Below are positions 10,864-20,177 of a stretch of DNA of 64,000 nt, piece by piece; position 1 is the stretch's first letter; every line of letters starts with the position of its first letter. The stretch is from Rhodoferax fermentans. GTDB lineage: Bacteria > Pseudomonadota > Gammaproteobacteria > Burkholderiales > Burkholderiaceae_C. The DNA lies in contig NZ_MTJN01000002.1 in NCBI RefSeq assembly GCF_002017865.1, forward strand, positions 2,852,001 through 2,916,000, in the 5' to 3' direction. Both the position numbers and the translations under genes were made by a program. The notes beneath the pieces were generated by a model. That model was not told where the DNA came from and ran no database searches. It saw only the letters and a list, made by a program, of their open reading frames with translations.

Positions 10864-12678
10864 ATGGACCAAGCGATATATTTCGTGATCGTTACAGTCT
10901 GCGTCCTTGCCATTGCATACCGCTTTTACGGGGTATTCTTTGTCAACAAGGTCCTGGCTGCCGACGACAGGGATGTGACGCCATCGCACCAGCTGCAAGA
11001 TGGCAAAAACTACGTGCCCACCAAAAAATGGGTCAATGCCGGTCAACACTTTGCCGCCATTGCGGCGGCTGGACCTCTGGTCGGCCCGGTGCTGGCGGCG
11101 CAGTTCGGTTATCTGCCGGGCTTCATCTGGCTGCTGGTGGGGGCGGTGATTGGTGGCGCGGTGCACGACACCGTGGTGCTGTTTGCTTCCATGAAGCATC
11201 AGGGCAAGTCGCTCTCGGAAGTCGCCAAAGCCGAGCTCGGCCCGGTGGCTGGCTGGAGCACTGGCCTGGCGATGTTGTGCATCATCACCATCACCATGGC
11301 GGGTCTGTCGATCGTGGTGGTCCATGCGCTGGAACGCAACGCCTGGGGCACCTTTGCGGTGTTCATGACGGTGCCAATCGCGATTGCGTTGGGCTTGTTT
11401 GAGCGCTACTTTGGCTCTTCCAAATGGGCGACATATCTGGGGTTGGCGGCCATTGTGGCTTCCATTGCCTACGGCCCCCATTTGCAAGGCACGATGGTGG
11501 GTGACTGGCTGACGCTGCACAAGACCACCGTGAGCTGGATTCTGCCGATTTACGCCTTCTTTGCGACCGCCTTGCCGGTCTGGATGTTGCTGACACCACG
11601 TGGTTACCTGTCGAGCTTCATGAAGATTGGTGTGTTTGCGGCTTTGGTGGTGGGCGTGGTGTTCATCAACCCAACCATCCAATTCCCAGCGGTGACTGAG
11701 TTCATCAACGGCGGTGGCCCGATCATCAAGGGCTCGGTCTGGCCGTTCATTTCGATCACCATTGCCTGTGGTGCGATCTCTGGTTTCCATGCCTTCATCG
11801 GCTCTGGCACCACACCCAAGTTGGTCGACAAATGGAGCGACATCTTGCCTGTGGCCTTTGGCGCCATGCTGGTGGAATGCCTGGTCGCGGTGATGGCCCT
11901 GATTGCTGCAACCTCCCTGCACCCGGCTGACTACTTTGCCATCAACTCCACCCCCGAAGTGTTCAAGACCTTGGGTATGACCGTGGTGGACCTGCCTCGT
12001 CTGAGCCAGGAAATGGGCCTTGACCTGGTTGGTCGCACCGGTGGTGCGGTGACGTTGGCTGTGGGCATGGCCTATATCTTCACCAAGTTGTCTTGGTTCA
12101 CCGATCTGGCGGCTTACTTCTTCCAGTTTGTGATCATGTTCGAGGCGGTGTTCATTCTGACCGCTGTCGATTCCGGCACCCGTGTGTCACGTTATTTGAT
12201 TCAAGACTTGCTGGGTGATGTGTTCCCGGCCATGAAACGCCTGGACTCCATGCCTGCGGCCATCACCGCCAGTGTCATTGCCTGTGTGTTGTGGGGTTAC
12301 CTGCTGCTCTCGGGTGACATCAGCTCGGTCTGGGCGCTGTTTGGTGTGTCTAACCAGTTGATGGCTTCGGTGGGTCTGATGATCGGTGCCACCATCATCA
12401 TGCGCATCTCCAAGAAACGCATTTATGCCCTGACCTGCCTGATTCCTCTGGCTTACCTGTTTGTCACGGTGAACTACGCCGGCTACTGGATGATTGCCAA
12501 TGTTTATCTGAATGCTGCTGTCAAAGGGTACAGCCTGTTCAATGCGGTGATCGCCTCGGCCATGATGGTCCTGGGCATGGTCATCATGTTTGCCTCACTC
12601 AAGCGCTGGGCCGAGTTATGGAAAGCCCGGGGTGAATCTAAAGCGATTCCTCCGAGCATGTTGCCGTCCGCCGCTTGA
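10864..12678 (+). CDS. cstA: CstA/BtsT family pyruvate (or peptide) transporter
   Basis: The 604-residue polytopic inner-membrane protein has the CstA hallmark region (YRFYGVFF near the N-terminus, then VTPSHQLQDGKNYVPTKKW and AAAGPLVGPVLAAQFG). E. coli BtsT and CstA import pyruvate with protons; older work linked CstA to peptides. It is about 100 residues shorter than E. coli CstA, and the missing length lies in the C-terminal part. I start at ATG 10864 because GAGGAA lies six bases upstream. TTG 10858 is in frame but overlaps that site. It heads a run with pflB, ackA and a formate channel, followed by a LytS/LytTR pair, and carries three LytTR-type boxes upstream. Pyruvate is therefore the most likely substrate. 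Confidence 0.9.
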   Translation: MDQAIYFVIVTVCVLAIAYRFYGVFFVNKVLAADDRDVTPSHQLQDGKNYVPTKKWVNAGQHFAAIAAAGPLVGPVLAAQFGYLPGFIWLLVGAVIGGAVHDTVVLFASMKHQGKSLSEVAKAELGPVAGWSTGLAMLCIITITMAGLSIVVVHALERNAWGTFAVFMTVPIAIALGLFERYFGSSKWATYLGLAAIVASIAYGPHLQGTMVGDWLTLHKTTVSWILPIYAFFATALPVWMLLTPRGYLSSFMKIGVFAALVVGVVFINPTIQFPAVTEFINGGGPIIKGSVWPFISITIACGAISGFHAFIGSGTTPKLVDKWSDILPVAFGAMLVECLVAVMALIAATSLHPADYFAINSTPEVFKTLGMTVVDLPRLSQEMGLDLVGRTGGAVTLAVGMAYIFTKLSWFTDLAAYFFQFVIMFEAVFILTAVDSGTRVSRYLIQDLLGDVFPAMKRLDSMPAAITASVIACVLWGYLLLSGDISSVWALFGVSNQLMASVGLMIGATIIMRISKKRIYALTCLIPLAYLFVTVNYAGYWMIANVYLNAAVKGYSLFNAVIASAMMVLGMVIMFASLKRWAELWKARGESKAIPPSMLPSAA

Positions 12679-12689
12679 TATGCCATCTA

Positions 12690-12716
12690 CGACAAAGGCC
12701 CACCCGGCCTTTGTCG
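12690..12716 (+). terminator. Stem-loop between cstA and pflB
   Basis: CGACAAAGGCC and GGCCTTTGTCG pair perfectly over 11 bases around a five-base loop. No T-run follows, so it may stabilise the cstA transcript or act as a weak terminator rather than a full stop. Confidence 0.55.
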
Positions 12717-12792
12717 CGATAACAGGATGTCTTGATCTACCAGGTTAATGCATCCAATAGCCACAAGCCAACTTAACCTTATAGGAATGTCA

Positions 12793-15045
12793 ATGAACGC
12801 GTTAACAAAAATTGCAAGTCGTCAGGATCCCTGGGCTGGTTTTGCGACCGGTGCTTGGACGGAAAGTGTGGATGTTCGGGGCTTTATCCAGGCCAATTAC
12901 ACGCCGTATCTCGGCGATGCCTCTTTCCTCGAGGGGCCAACAGCTCGTACCACCGCCCTCTGGGCCAAGCTGCAGGAACTGCTGAAACAGGAACAGAAAA
13001 AAGGGGTTCTCGATGTGTCCCTGAAACCCTCCAGCATCACCGCACATGACGCTGGCTACATCGATCAAGACTTGGAAATCATCGTTGGCCTGCAAACCGA
13101 TGCGCCGCTCAAACGCGCCATCATGCCCAACGGTGGTCTGCGCATGGTGGAAGGTGGTCTGAACGCTTTTGGCTTCGAGATGGATCCCGCCGTGTCCGAA
13201 ACCTGGACCAAGTACCGCAAAGACCACAACAGCGGCGTTTTTGATGTGTACTCACCGGAAATCATGAAGGCCCGCAAATCGGCCATCCTGACCGGTCTGC
13301 CAGACGCCTATGGCCGTGGCCGCATCATCGGTGACTACCGCCGCGTGGCTCTGTACGGCGTCGACGCCTTGCGCGCTTTCAAGAAGGCCTCCTTCCACGA
13401 ACTCGACGGTGTCGAGTTCACTGAAAGTGTGATCCGTTTGCGTGAAGAGCTCTCCGAGCAATTCCGCGCCCTCGACGAACTCAAACAAATGGGCGCCAAG
13501 TATGGTTTTGACCTCGGTCGCCCGGCAGAAAATGCCCGCGAAGCGGTGCAATGGACGTATCTGGCTTACCTGGCTGCGGTCAAGGAGCAAAACGGCGCCG
13601 CGATGTCGATTGGCCGTATCTCGACCTTCCTCGACATCTATTTCGAACGTGACCTGGCGGTTGGCCTGATCAGCGAAAAAGACGTCCAGGAAATGATGGA
13701 CGACCTGGTGATCAAACTGCGCATCGTGCGTTTCCTGCGTACACCAGAATACGACCAATTGTTCTCTGGCGACCCAACCTGGGTCACCGAATCCATCGGT
13801 GGTGTCGGTGAAGATGGCCGCTCTCTGGTCACCAAAACCAGCTTCCGCGTGCTGCACACCTTGTACAACCTGGGACCGGCACCCGAGCCAAACCTGACCG
13901 TGTTGTGGTCCGAGAAACTGCCACAAGGCTTCAAGGAATTCTGTGCCAAGACCTCGATCGACACCTGCTCAGTGCAGTACGAAAACGACGACCTGATGCG
14001 CCCCTACTGGGGTGATGACTACGGTATCGCCTGCTGCGTTTCCGCCATGCGGATTGGCAAACAGATGCAGTTTTTTGGTGCCCGCGCCAACTTGGCCAAA
14101 GCCATGTTGTACGCCATCAACGGTGGTCGTGACGAGCTCAGTGGTGACCAAGTGGGTCCGAAGTTTGAGCCGATCCTCGGTGACGTGCTCAGCTACGACG
14201 AGGTGGTGGCCAAGTTCCTGCCGATGATGGAGTGGCTGTCGGGCGTTTACATGAAGTCGCTCAACGCCATCCACTACATGCACGACAAATACGCCTATGA
14301 GCGTATCGAGATGGCGCTGCATGACCGCGACATTCTGCGCACCATGGCTTGCGGTATCGCCGGTCTGTCGGTGGTGGCTGACTCCTTGTCTGCCATGCGT
14401 TATGCCAAGGTCTCGGTGGTCCGTGATGAACGTGGCCTGGCGACCGACTTCAAGATTGAAGGCGAGTACCCGGCGTTTGGCAACAACGATGAACGTGTTG
14501 ACAGCATTGCCACCTGGGCTGTTGAAACCTTCATGGGTTACCTGAAGCAACAACGCGCCTACCGCGACGCCACACCCACCATGTCGGTGCTGACTATCAC
14601 CTCCAACGTGGTGTATGGCAAGAAGACCGGCAACACACCCGATGGTCGCAAGGCCGGTCAACCGTTTGCACCGGGTGCCAACCCGATGCACGGCCGCGAC
14701 CAAAAGGGTGCACTGGCGTCGATGTCTTCGGTGTGCAAGCTGCCCTACACCTGCTCGCAGGACGGTATCTCCTACACCTTCACCGTGGTGCCGGGCGCCC
14801 TGGGCCGCACCGAAGGTGAACGGGTCAAGAACCTGGCAGGTATGCTGGACGGCTACTTCGAGAGCAATGGCCACCACATCAACGTCAACGTGCTGGACCG
14901 TGAAACCCTGTTGCATGCGATGGACCACCCTGAGCTGTACCCGCAACTGACCATCCGGGTGTCCGGTTACGCAGTGAACTTCATCAAGCTGACGCGTGAG
15001 CAGCAGCTCGATGTGGTGAACCGCACCTTCCACGCCGGCCACTGA
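12793..15045 (+). CDS. pflB: Pyruvate formate-lyase (formate C-acetyltransferase)
   Basis: The 750-residue glycyl-radical enzyme converts pyruvate and CoA to acetyl-CoA and formate without oxygen. The adjacent catalytic cysteines are Cys414-Cys415 (GIACCVSAM). The radical glycine is Gly725 in RVSGYAVNF close to the C-terminus, as in the 760-residue E. coli enzyme. I start at ATG 12793: AGGA lies six bases upstream, whereas ATG 12787 begins right next to it. The gene for the radical-SAM activating enzyme, pflA, is not adjacent and not in this window. The neighbours (pyruvate carrier, acetate kinase, formate channel) fit mixed-acid fermentation. The enzyme would work only in anoxic conditions, which implies a facultative lifestyle. 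Confidence 0.97.
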   Translation: MNALTKIASRQDPWAGFATGAWTESVDVRGFIQANYTPYLGDASFLEGPTARTTALWAKLQELLKQEQKKGVLDVSLKPSSITAHDAGYIDQDLEIIVGLQTDAPLKRAIMPNGGLRMVEGGLNAFGFEMDPAVSETWTKYRKDHNSGVFDVYSPEIMKARKSAILTGLPDAYGRGRIIGDYRRVALYGVDALRAFKKASFHELDGVEFTESVIRLREELSEQFRALDELKQMGAKYGFDLGRPAENAREAVQWTYLAYLAAVKEQNGAAMSIGRISTFLDIYFERDLAVGLISEKDVQEMMDDLVIKLRIVRFLRTPEYDQLFSGDPTWVTESIGGVGEDGRSLVTKTSFRVLHTLYNLGPAPEPNLTVLWSEKLPQGFKEFCAKTSIDTCSVQYENDDLMRPYWGDDYGIACCVSAMRIGKQMQFFGARANLAKAMLYAINGGRDELSGDQVGPKFEPILGDVLSYDEVVAKFLPMMEWLSGVYMKSLNAIHYMHDKYAYERIEMALHDRDILRTMACGIAGLSVVADSLSAMRYAKVSVVRDERGLATDFKIEGEYPAFGNNDERVDSIATWAVETFMGYLKQQRAYRDATPTMSVLTITSNVVYGKKTGNTPDGRKAGQPFAPGANPMHGRDQKGALASMSSVCKLPYTCSQDGISYTFTVVPGALGRTEGERVKNLAGMLDGYFESNGHHINVNVLDRETLLHAMDHPELYPQLTIRVSGYAVNFIKLTREQQLDVVNRTFHAGH

Positions 15046-15064
15046 GGCTGGTTGGATCTCATCC

Positions 15065-15089
15065 GCCGCCACCCCTTTGAGGTGGCGGC
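15065..15089 (+). terminator. Stem-loop downstream of pflB
   Basis: GCCGCCACC and GGTGGCGGC form a perfect nine-base stem with a seven-base loop, 20 bases after the pflB stop. There is no T-run. Confidence 0.5.
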
Positions 15090-15169
15090 AAGTCACGGGC
15101 GAGGGTGAGGGTGTGCTTATGCCACCTGGTCACCCAACACATACCAAGGTGCCCGTGAACGCCATGACT

Positions 15170-15188
15170 GGCTGGGCAGCGCCCAGCC
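15170..15188 (+). other. Second stem-loop between pflB and ackA
   Basis: GGCTGGGC-AGC-GCCCAGCC is a perfect eight-base stem, extended by GACT/AGTC across a two-base bulge. Together with the hairpin at 15065 it makes the 214-base pflB-ackA gap highly structured, which may set different expression levels for the two genes. Confidence 0.45.
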
Positions 15189-15259
15189 ATAGTCGCTTGA
15201 CCTGTCGGCGTTTACTCGTCCCGGCTGGGTCAATCCCTGTTCACTAAGAGGAAAATCAC

Positions 15260-16486
15260 GTGTTAGCTGATACTGTTTCTGCCAAACAAGCCGCTTACCT
15301 GGTGCTCAACGCCGGTTCGTCGAGCTTGAAATTTTCGGCCTTCCGCCAAAACGCACAGGGTAACGACCTGGAAACCCTGTTGTCCGGGCAGATTTCCGGC
15401 ATCGGCAGCGAGGCCCGCTTCGAAGCCAAGAGTGCCGACCGTCGCCCGCTGGGTGCACACACCTGGGATACCAAAGATTCTGACAACCGCGACATCCTGC
15501 TCCAGTATGTGCTGGACTGGCTGGGCACCACCCTGGGCGACTATGACATCGTGGCGGTGGGCCACCGCGTGGTCCATGGCGGCATGAACCTGGGCCAGCC
15601 GATGCAAGTCACTCCGAACTTGCTCGACGAACTCGACAGCCTGGTGCCATTGGCCCCGCTGCATCAGCCACACAATGTGGCACCGATCCGTATCCTGGCC
15701 AAGAACTTCCCTGATCTGAAACAGGTGGCTTGTTTTGACACCGCTTTCCACAGCACCCAGCCAGCCATGGCGCGCCATTTTGGCCTGCCCCAGGCGCTGA
15801 CCGACGAAGGTGTCTGCAGCTACGGCTTTCACGGCCTGTCCTACGAATACGTGACCAGCCATTTGCGGGAAACCCGTCCCGATTTGGCCCAGGGCCATGT
15901 GGTCATCTGCCATCTGGGCAATGGCTCCAGCCTGTGTGCGGTCAAGGGTGGGCAGAGCATGGACACCTCGATGGGTTTCTCGGTGCTCAACGGCGTGCCA
16001 ATGGGCACCCGCAGCGGCAGCATCGACCCCGGTGTCTTGTTCTACCTGATGCGTGAGAAGAGCATGGGACTCGAAGCGCTCGAAGACCTGTTGTACCGCC
16101 AGTCCGGGTTGCTCGGCATTTCCGGCATTTCGAACGACATGAAGGTGCTGCAAGAGTCGAGTGAGCCAGCTGCTCAGAAGGCCGTGGACTTGTTCTGCTT
16201 CCGCGTAGCCAAGGAAGTGGCGGCCATGGCTGCGTCCATGGGCGGGCTCGATGCGCTGGTGTTCACCGCCGGCATTGGTGAAAACTCGCCAGAGATCCGT
16301 GCCGCTGTGGTTCAACAGCTGGCCTGGCTGGGTGTCAAGGTGGATGCCGCTGCCAATGCCAAAAAGGCCTATGACATCTCGGCCGCTGATGCCAAGGTGC
16401 CGGTGTTCATCGTTCCGACCAACGAAGAAAAAATGATTGCCAAACACACCATCCGGGTGCTGGGGCACACCTTGGGCCAAGCCTGA
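15260..16486 (+). CDS. ackA: Acetate kinase
   Basis: The 408-residue enzyme interconverts acetyl phosphate + ADP and acetate + ATP in the cytoplasm. Family motifs are present in order: NAGSSSLKF near the N-terminus, FDTAFHST in the middle, CHLGNGSS for phosphate binding and GIGENSPEIR near the C-terminus. The start is GTG 15260, with AAGAGGA seven bases upstream. Its usual partner phosphotransacetylase (pta) is not in the window and must be elsewhere for acetyl-CoA from PflB to reach this enzyme. It lies between pflB and a formate channel, consistent with an acetate/formate output pathway yielding ATP. Confidence 0.96.
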   Translation: MLADTVSAKQAAYLVLNAGSSSLKFSAFRQNAQGNDLETLLSGQISGIGSEARFEAKSADRRPLGAHTWDTKDSDNRDILLQYVLDWLGTTLGDYDIVAVGHRVVHGGMNLGQPMQVTPNLLDELDSLVPLAPLHQPHNVAPIRILAKNFPDLKQVACFDTAFHSTQPAMARHFGLPQALTDEGVCSYGFHGLSYEYVTSHLRETRPDLAQGHVVICHLGNGSSLCAVKGGQSMDTSMGFSVLNGVPMGTRSGSIDPGVLFYLMREKSMGLEALEDLLYRQSGLLGISGISNDMKVLQESSEPAAQKAVDLFCFRVAKEVAAMAASMGGLDALVFTAGIGENSPEIRAAVVQQLAWLGVKVDAAANAKKAYDISAADAKVPVFIVPTNEEKMIAKHTIRVLGHTLGQA

Positions 16487-16504
16487 GTTTTCCACCAAAG
16501 AACC

Positions 16505-16532
16505 CAAGGCCGGGCTGATTTGCCCGGCCTTG
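16505..16532 (+). terminator. Stem-loop downstream of ackA
   Basis: CAAGGCCGGGC and GCCCGGCCTTG form a perfect 11-base stem around TGATTT, 18 bases after ackA. No T-run follows. It also lies just upstream of the formate channel gene, where it leaves no clear ribosome site for ATG 16549. Confidence 0.6.
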
Positions 16533-16548
16533 TCACCACACGACTGTC

Positions 16549-17514
16549 ATGTTCAAAAACACTGAGGACGGATGCTCTCCCAAGCACCATGCCGAGCACG
16601 CCAAAAGTTCGGCCACATCCGGCGCAAACGTCGGTTTTTCCATGGACCCCCTGATGCCCGATGCCGTTGCGCTGGCGGCTGAAGAGGTGGGTGTCAAAAA
16701 AGCCAAACTGGCACCCTGGGTGTTGTTTGGTCTGGCGGTCCTGGGCGGGGCTTTTGTGGCCCTGGGGGGCTTGTTTGCCACGGTCACCATCTCTGGTGCG
16801 TCTGGCCATTTGCCTTACGGCGTGATGCGCCTGCTGATGGGCGCGACTTTTTCACTCGGGCTGATGCTGGTGGTGATTGCCGGCGCTCAGCTGTTCACCA
16901 GCGACGCGCTGATGGTCATGGCCTGGGCCAGTGGGCGTCTGAAAACCGGGCGTATGCTGCGGGTCTGGTGCACCGTCTGGCTCGGCAATTTTGTCGGCGC
17001 CTTGGGTGTGGCGGCCTTGGTGTTTCTCTCGGGTCAGTACACCTTTGGCCACGGTGAGGTGGGTGCTTCGGCGCTGTACTTGGCCACCGCCAAAAGCACG
17101 CTGGCGCCGGACAAGGCGTTTTTCCTGGGCATTCTCTGTAACGTGTTGGTCTGTCTGGCGGCCTGGGTGGCCATGGCGGCGCGCAGCATCGGCGACAAGA
17201 TCCTGGCGATGTTTTTCCCGATCGCGGCCTTTGTCGCGGCCGGGTTTGAGCACTGTGTGGCCAACATGTATTTCATTCCACTGGGCCTATTCATCGAATG
17301 GTGGGCACCCGAGTCGTTCTGGACGGAGCTGGCCCACAACGGCGTGGCACGGCCAACCATCCCGGTGGACCAGTTTGCCATCAACCTGGCTGCCGTCACC
17401 CTGGGCAACTGGGTAGGTGGTGCCTTGCTGGTCGGTGCGGTGTATTGGCTGATCTTCCGCCACGGCCAACCCACCAAGGCCGCAGCAGAAAAAAGCAGCT
17501 TCAAGGACGCCTGA
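16549..17514 (+). CDS. Formate/nitrite transporter family channel (FocA-like)
   Basis: The 321-residue protein has about 35 polar N-terminal residues and six membrane helices typical of the pentameric FNT channels. Recognisable segments are SGHLPYGVMRLLMG, LFTSDALMV (the omega loop in the second helix), CNVLVCLAAW and AAFVAAGFEHCVANMYFIPLG, whose conserved histidine (HCVANM) lines the pore in FocA. FNT channels move formate, nitrite or hydrosulfide; formate is the natural guess beside pflB. ATG 16549 has no ribosome site; ATG 16642 would still keep all six helices. The family assignment is firm and the start is not. Confidence 0.9.
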   Translation: MFKNTEDGCSPKHHAEHAKSSATSGANVGFSMDPLMPDAVALAAEEVGVKKAKLAPWVLFGLAVLGGAFVALGGLFATVTISGASGHLPYGVMRLLMGATFSLGLMLVVIAGAQLFTSDALMVMAWASGRLKTGRMLRVWCTVWLGNFVGALGVAALVFLSGQYTFGHGEVGASALYLATAKSTLAPDKAFFLGILCNVLVCLAAWVAMAARSIGDKILAMFFPIAAFVAAGFEHCVANMYFIPLGLFIEWWAPESFWTELAHNGVARPTIPVDQFAINLAAVTLGNWVGGALLVGAVYWLIFRHGQPTKAAAEKSSFKDA

Positions 17515-17522
17515 TCACCGAG

Positions 17523-17553
17523 CTTGACCAGCACCATCCGGTTGCTGGTCAAG
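17523..17553 (+). terminator. Stem-loop between formate channel and sensor kinase
   Basis: CTTGACCAGCA and TGCTGGTCAAG form a perfect 11-base stem with a nine-base loop, starting nine bases after the channel gene. No T-run follows. Confidence 0.5.
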
Positions 17554-17596
17554 TCGGCCTGGGCGAAGTCAGGCATCTGCCAGTAAAGTTAAGCCC

Positions 17597-19324
17597 ATGA
17601 GCCTTGCTTCCATCGAACTGATCCTGACCCTGCTGCAGCAGACCTGTGTTTACCTGGTCATTGCCTACCTGCTGAGTCGCACCCGCATTTTTATCCCGCT
17701 GATGCACGTCACCATCCGGCTGCCGCACCGGGTGACCTGTTATGTGGTGTTCTCGCTGTTTTGCATCATGGGCACCTATCTCGGTCACAAGATCGACGAT
17801 TCGATTGCCAACACGCGCGCCATCGGCGCCGTTCTCGGTGGGGTTTTGGGCGGGCCTTCTGTGGGGTTGATGGTGGGGTTCACCGGTGGCCTGCACCGGT
17901 ATTCTCTGGGCGGGTCGTCGGCGTTTGCCTGCATGGTCTCTACCGTGGTCGAAGGGCTGATTGGTGGTCTGTTTCACCTGTACATGATCCGGCGCGGGCG
18001 CTTTGGCACCCTGTTTCGGCCGGTGCCGATTGCCTTGGTGACCTTGTGTGCCGAAGTGGCGCAGATGCTGATCCTGCTGTGGCTGGTGGAGCCTCCCGAA
18101 GTCGCCAGACATCTGGTTGAGCAGATTGCGGTGCCGATGCTGCTGGCCAACTCACTCGGTGCGGGCCTGTTCATGCGTATCTTGCTGGACCGGCGCCAGC
18201 TCTACGAGCGCCAGTCGAGCGTGTTTTCGACCAAGGCGCTGGCGATTGCAGCGCGGGTGGAGGGGCTGCTGCGCTCGGGCTTCAACAGCGACACCAGCCA
18301 CCAGGTGGCCCGCATCATTTACGAAGAAACCGGGGTGGGTGCGGTGGCCATCACCGACACCCAGAACCTGCTGGCCTTCATTGGCATCGGCAGTGACCAC
18401 CATCTGCCGGGCACACCGATCAATTCGGCGCTGACACAACGGGCCATCGCCAACAACGAGGTGGTCTACGCTGATGGCAACGAAGTGGCCTACCGCTGCT
18501 CGATCAACCCCAAATGCCCGCTGGCTGCCTCGCTGATCATCCCGCTGCTCGGTGAGGAAAACCATGTGATTGGCACCGTCAAGCTGTACGAGCCCCGCAC
18601 CCGCCTGTTTTCCACCATCAACCGCGCCTTGGGTGAAGGCATTGCACGGCTGCTCTCGAACCAGATTCTGGCCGGTCATTACATGCGCCAGCGCGAGTTG
18701 CTGGCGCAGTCTGAGATCAAGTTGCTGCACGCCCAGGTCAACCCGCATTTTTTGTTCAACGCGCTCAACACCTTGTCGGCCGTGATCCGGCGTGACTCGG
18801 AGCGGGCCTGCCACTTGGTGCTGAACCTTTCGACCTTTTTTCGCAACAACCTCAAACGCCCCAGCGAAGAGGCCAGCCTGAGTGAGGAAGTCCAGCATGT
18901 GACCGCTTACCTCGAAATCGAGCAGGCACGCTTTCTCGGCCAGCTGGTGCTGGACTTTGACATACCGGACGGTTTGCGCCATGTTCGTATGCCCGCTTTT
19001 TCTCTGCAGCCGATTGTCGAAAACGCCATCAAACACGGCACCTCGCAGTTGCTGGGCATTGGCCGCATCCGCATCTCGGCGCGGGCGCAGGACGAGATGC
19101 TGCTGCTCAGTGTCGAGGACAACGCGGGCCTGTATGTGGAGCCCGCGCCAGGCACCGGCAGCGGCCTGGGTATGCACTTGGTGCGTCGGCGGATTGCCAC
19201 CCGTTATGGCCCGGCCTTCGGGCTGGAGGTGACTTGTGAGCGCGAGGTGTTCACCCGCGTCACCCTGCAACTGCCGTTGGCACCCAGCGAGGTTTCAACC
19301 ACCATGGAGGTGTACCCGGCATGA
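17597..19324 (+). CDS. LytS-family sensor histidine kinase (BtsS-like pyruvate sensor)
   Basis: The 575-residue inner-membrane kinase starts with a LytS-type region of five or six membrane helices (residues about 5-195, including GGVLGGPSVGLMVGFTGGLHRY). A GAF domain follows at about 215-350, then a His_kinase dimerisation region with NPHFLFN (phospho-acceptor His384) and an ATPase domain with ENAIKHG and GSGLGMHLV. E. coli BtsS has this architecture and senses extracellular pyruvate; LytS itself responds to other signals. The pyruvate assignment is inferred from the adjacent pyruvate genes and the BtsR-like boxes before cstA. The stop codon overlaps the start of the regulator gene (ATGA), so the two are translationally coupled. 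Confidence 0.88.
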   Translation: MSLASIELILTLLQQTCVYLVIAYLLSRTRIFIPLMHVTIRLPHRVTCYVVFSLFCIMGTYLGHKIDDSIANTRAIGAVLGGVLGGPSVGLMVGFTGGLHRYSLGGSSAFACMVSTVVEGLIGGLFHLYMIRRGRFGTLFRPVPIALVTLCAEVAQMLILLWLVEPPEVARHLVEQIAVPMLLANSLGAGLFMRILLDRRQLYERQSSVFSTKALAIAARVEGLLRSGFNSDTSHQVARIIYEETGVGAVAITDTQNLLAFIGIGSDHHLPGTPINSALTQRAIANNEVVYADGNEVAYRCSINPKCPLAASLIIPLLGEENHVIGTVKLYEPRTRLFSTINRALGEGIARLLSNQILAGHYMRQRELLAQSEIKLLHAQVNPHFLFNALNTLSAVIRRDSERACHLVLNLSTFFRNNLKRPSEEASLSEEVQHVTAYLEIEQARFLGQLVLDFDIPDGLRHVRMPAFSLQPIVENAIKHGTSQLLGIGRIRISARAQDEMLLLSVEDNAGLYVEPAPGTGSGLGMHLVRRRIATRYGPAFGLEVTCEREVFTRVTLQLPLAPSEVSTTMEVYPA

Positions 19325-20034
19325 AAGTCCTGATCATTGACGACGAGTTGCCCGCGCGCGAGGAAATTGCCCGCCTGTTGGGTCAGGAGACTGACATCGA
19401 GATCCTGGGCCAGTGCAGCAACGCCATCGAAGGCATCTCTGCCATCCACCGGCTCAACCCCGAGGTCATCTTCCTCGACATCCAGATGCCGCGCATCAGC
19501 GGGCTGGAGATGCTGGGCATGCTGGACCCCGAGAAAATGCCCAGCGTGGTGTTTCTGACCGCGTTCAACGAGTACGCCTTGCAGGCCTTTGACAAAAACG
19601 CCTTTGACTACCTGCTCAAACCGATTGACCCGGCGCGCCTGGCGCTCACCTTGCAACGCCTGCGACGTGACCGCAAGCCCAGCGCCGCCCTGTTTACCGC
19701 AGCGGCACCGCTCAAACAGATCCCGTGTCCGGGGCATCAGCGGGTGTTGCTGATCAAGATCGACGACATCGAATACGCCACCTCTCGCACCGCCGGTGTG
19801 TATGTCACCACGAACGAAGGCACGGAACACTTCACCGAACTGACCCTGCGCACGCTCGAGGAAAAAACCCCGTTTCTGCGCTGCCACCGGCAGTACCTGG
19901 TCAACCCAGAGCAGATCCAGGAAATCAGTTTTCTGGAAACTGGCGCGGTCGAAATCCTGACCCGCCACAAACGGCGCATCCCGGTCAGCCGCCGCTTGCT
20001 CGGAGAACTCAAGGAAAAACTGGGCCTGCCTTGA
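19321..20034 (+). CDS. LytTR response regulator (BtsR-like)
   Basis: The 237-residue regulator has a receiver domain (phospho-acceptor Asp53 in FLDIQMP, acidic pair Asp7-Asp8) and, from about residue 135, a LytTR DNA-binding domain with TSRTAGVYVTT and FLRCHRQYLVN. LytTR proteins bind pairs of short direct repeats about 21 bases apart, the arrangement found upstream of cstA at 10731-10780. Its start overlaps the kinase stop by four bases. In E. coli the equivalent BtsR controls btsT alone, so a narrow regulon is plausible here. An intergenic repeat begins 30 bases after the stop. Confidence 0.9.
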   Translation: MKVLIIDDELPAREEIARLLGQETDIEILGQCSNAIEGISAIHRLNPEVIFLDIQMPRISGLEMLGMLDPEKMPSVVFLTAFNEYALQAFDKNAFDYLLKPIDPARLALTLQRLRRDRKPSAALFTAAAPLKQIPCPGHQRVLLIKIDDIEYATSRTAGVYVTTNEGTEHFTELTLRTLEEKTPFLRCHRQYLVNPEQIQEISFLETGAVEILTRHKRRIPVSRRLLGELKEKLGLP

Positions 20035-20063
20035 GCCGAAGCGGGTGTTGGGGCGCAGACTTT

Positions 20064-20119
20064 GAGTTATTTTGGCTTATGGCCCTTATTCCGTAAGGGC
20101 ACATAGCTATCAATTTCTT
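20064..20119. repeat. Intergenic palindromic repeat, AGCCCTT..AAGGG family
   Basis: The core is GGCCCTTATTCCGTAAGGGC, flanked by TTATTTTGGCTT on the left and ATAGCTATCAATTTCTT on the right. It lies between two convergent genes. Confidence 0.8.
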
Positions 20120-20177
20120 CAGCAGCCAGGCGTGCCGTTGCCTCCCATGGACGGTCCCTGGTGTGTGGCAGCCTGCG

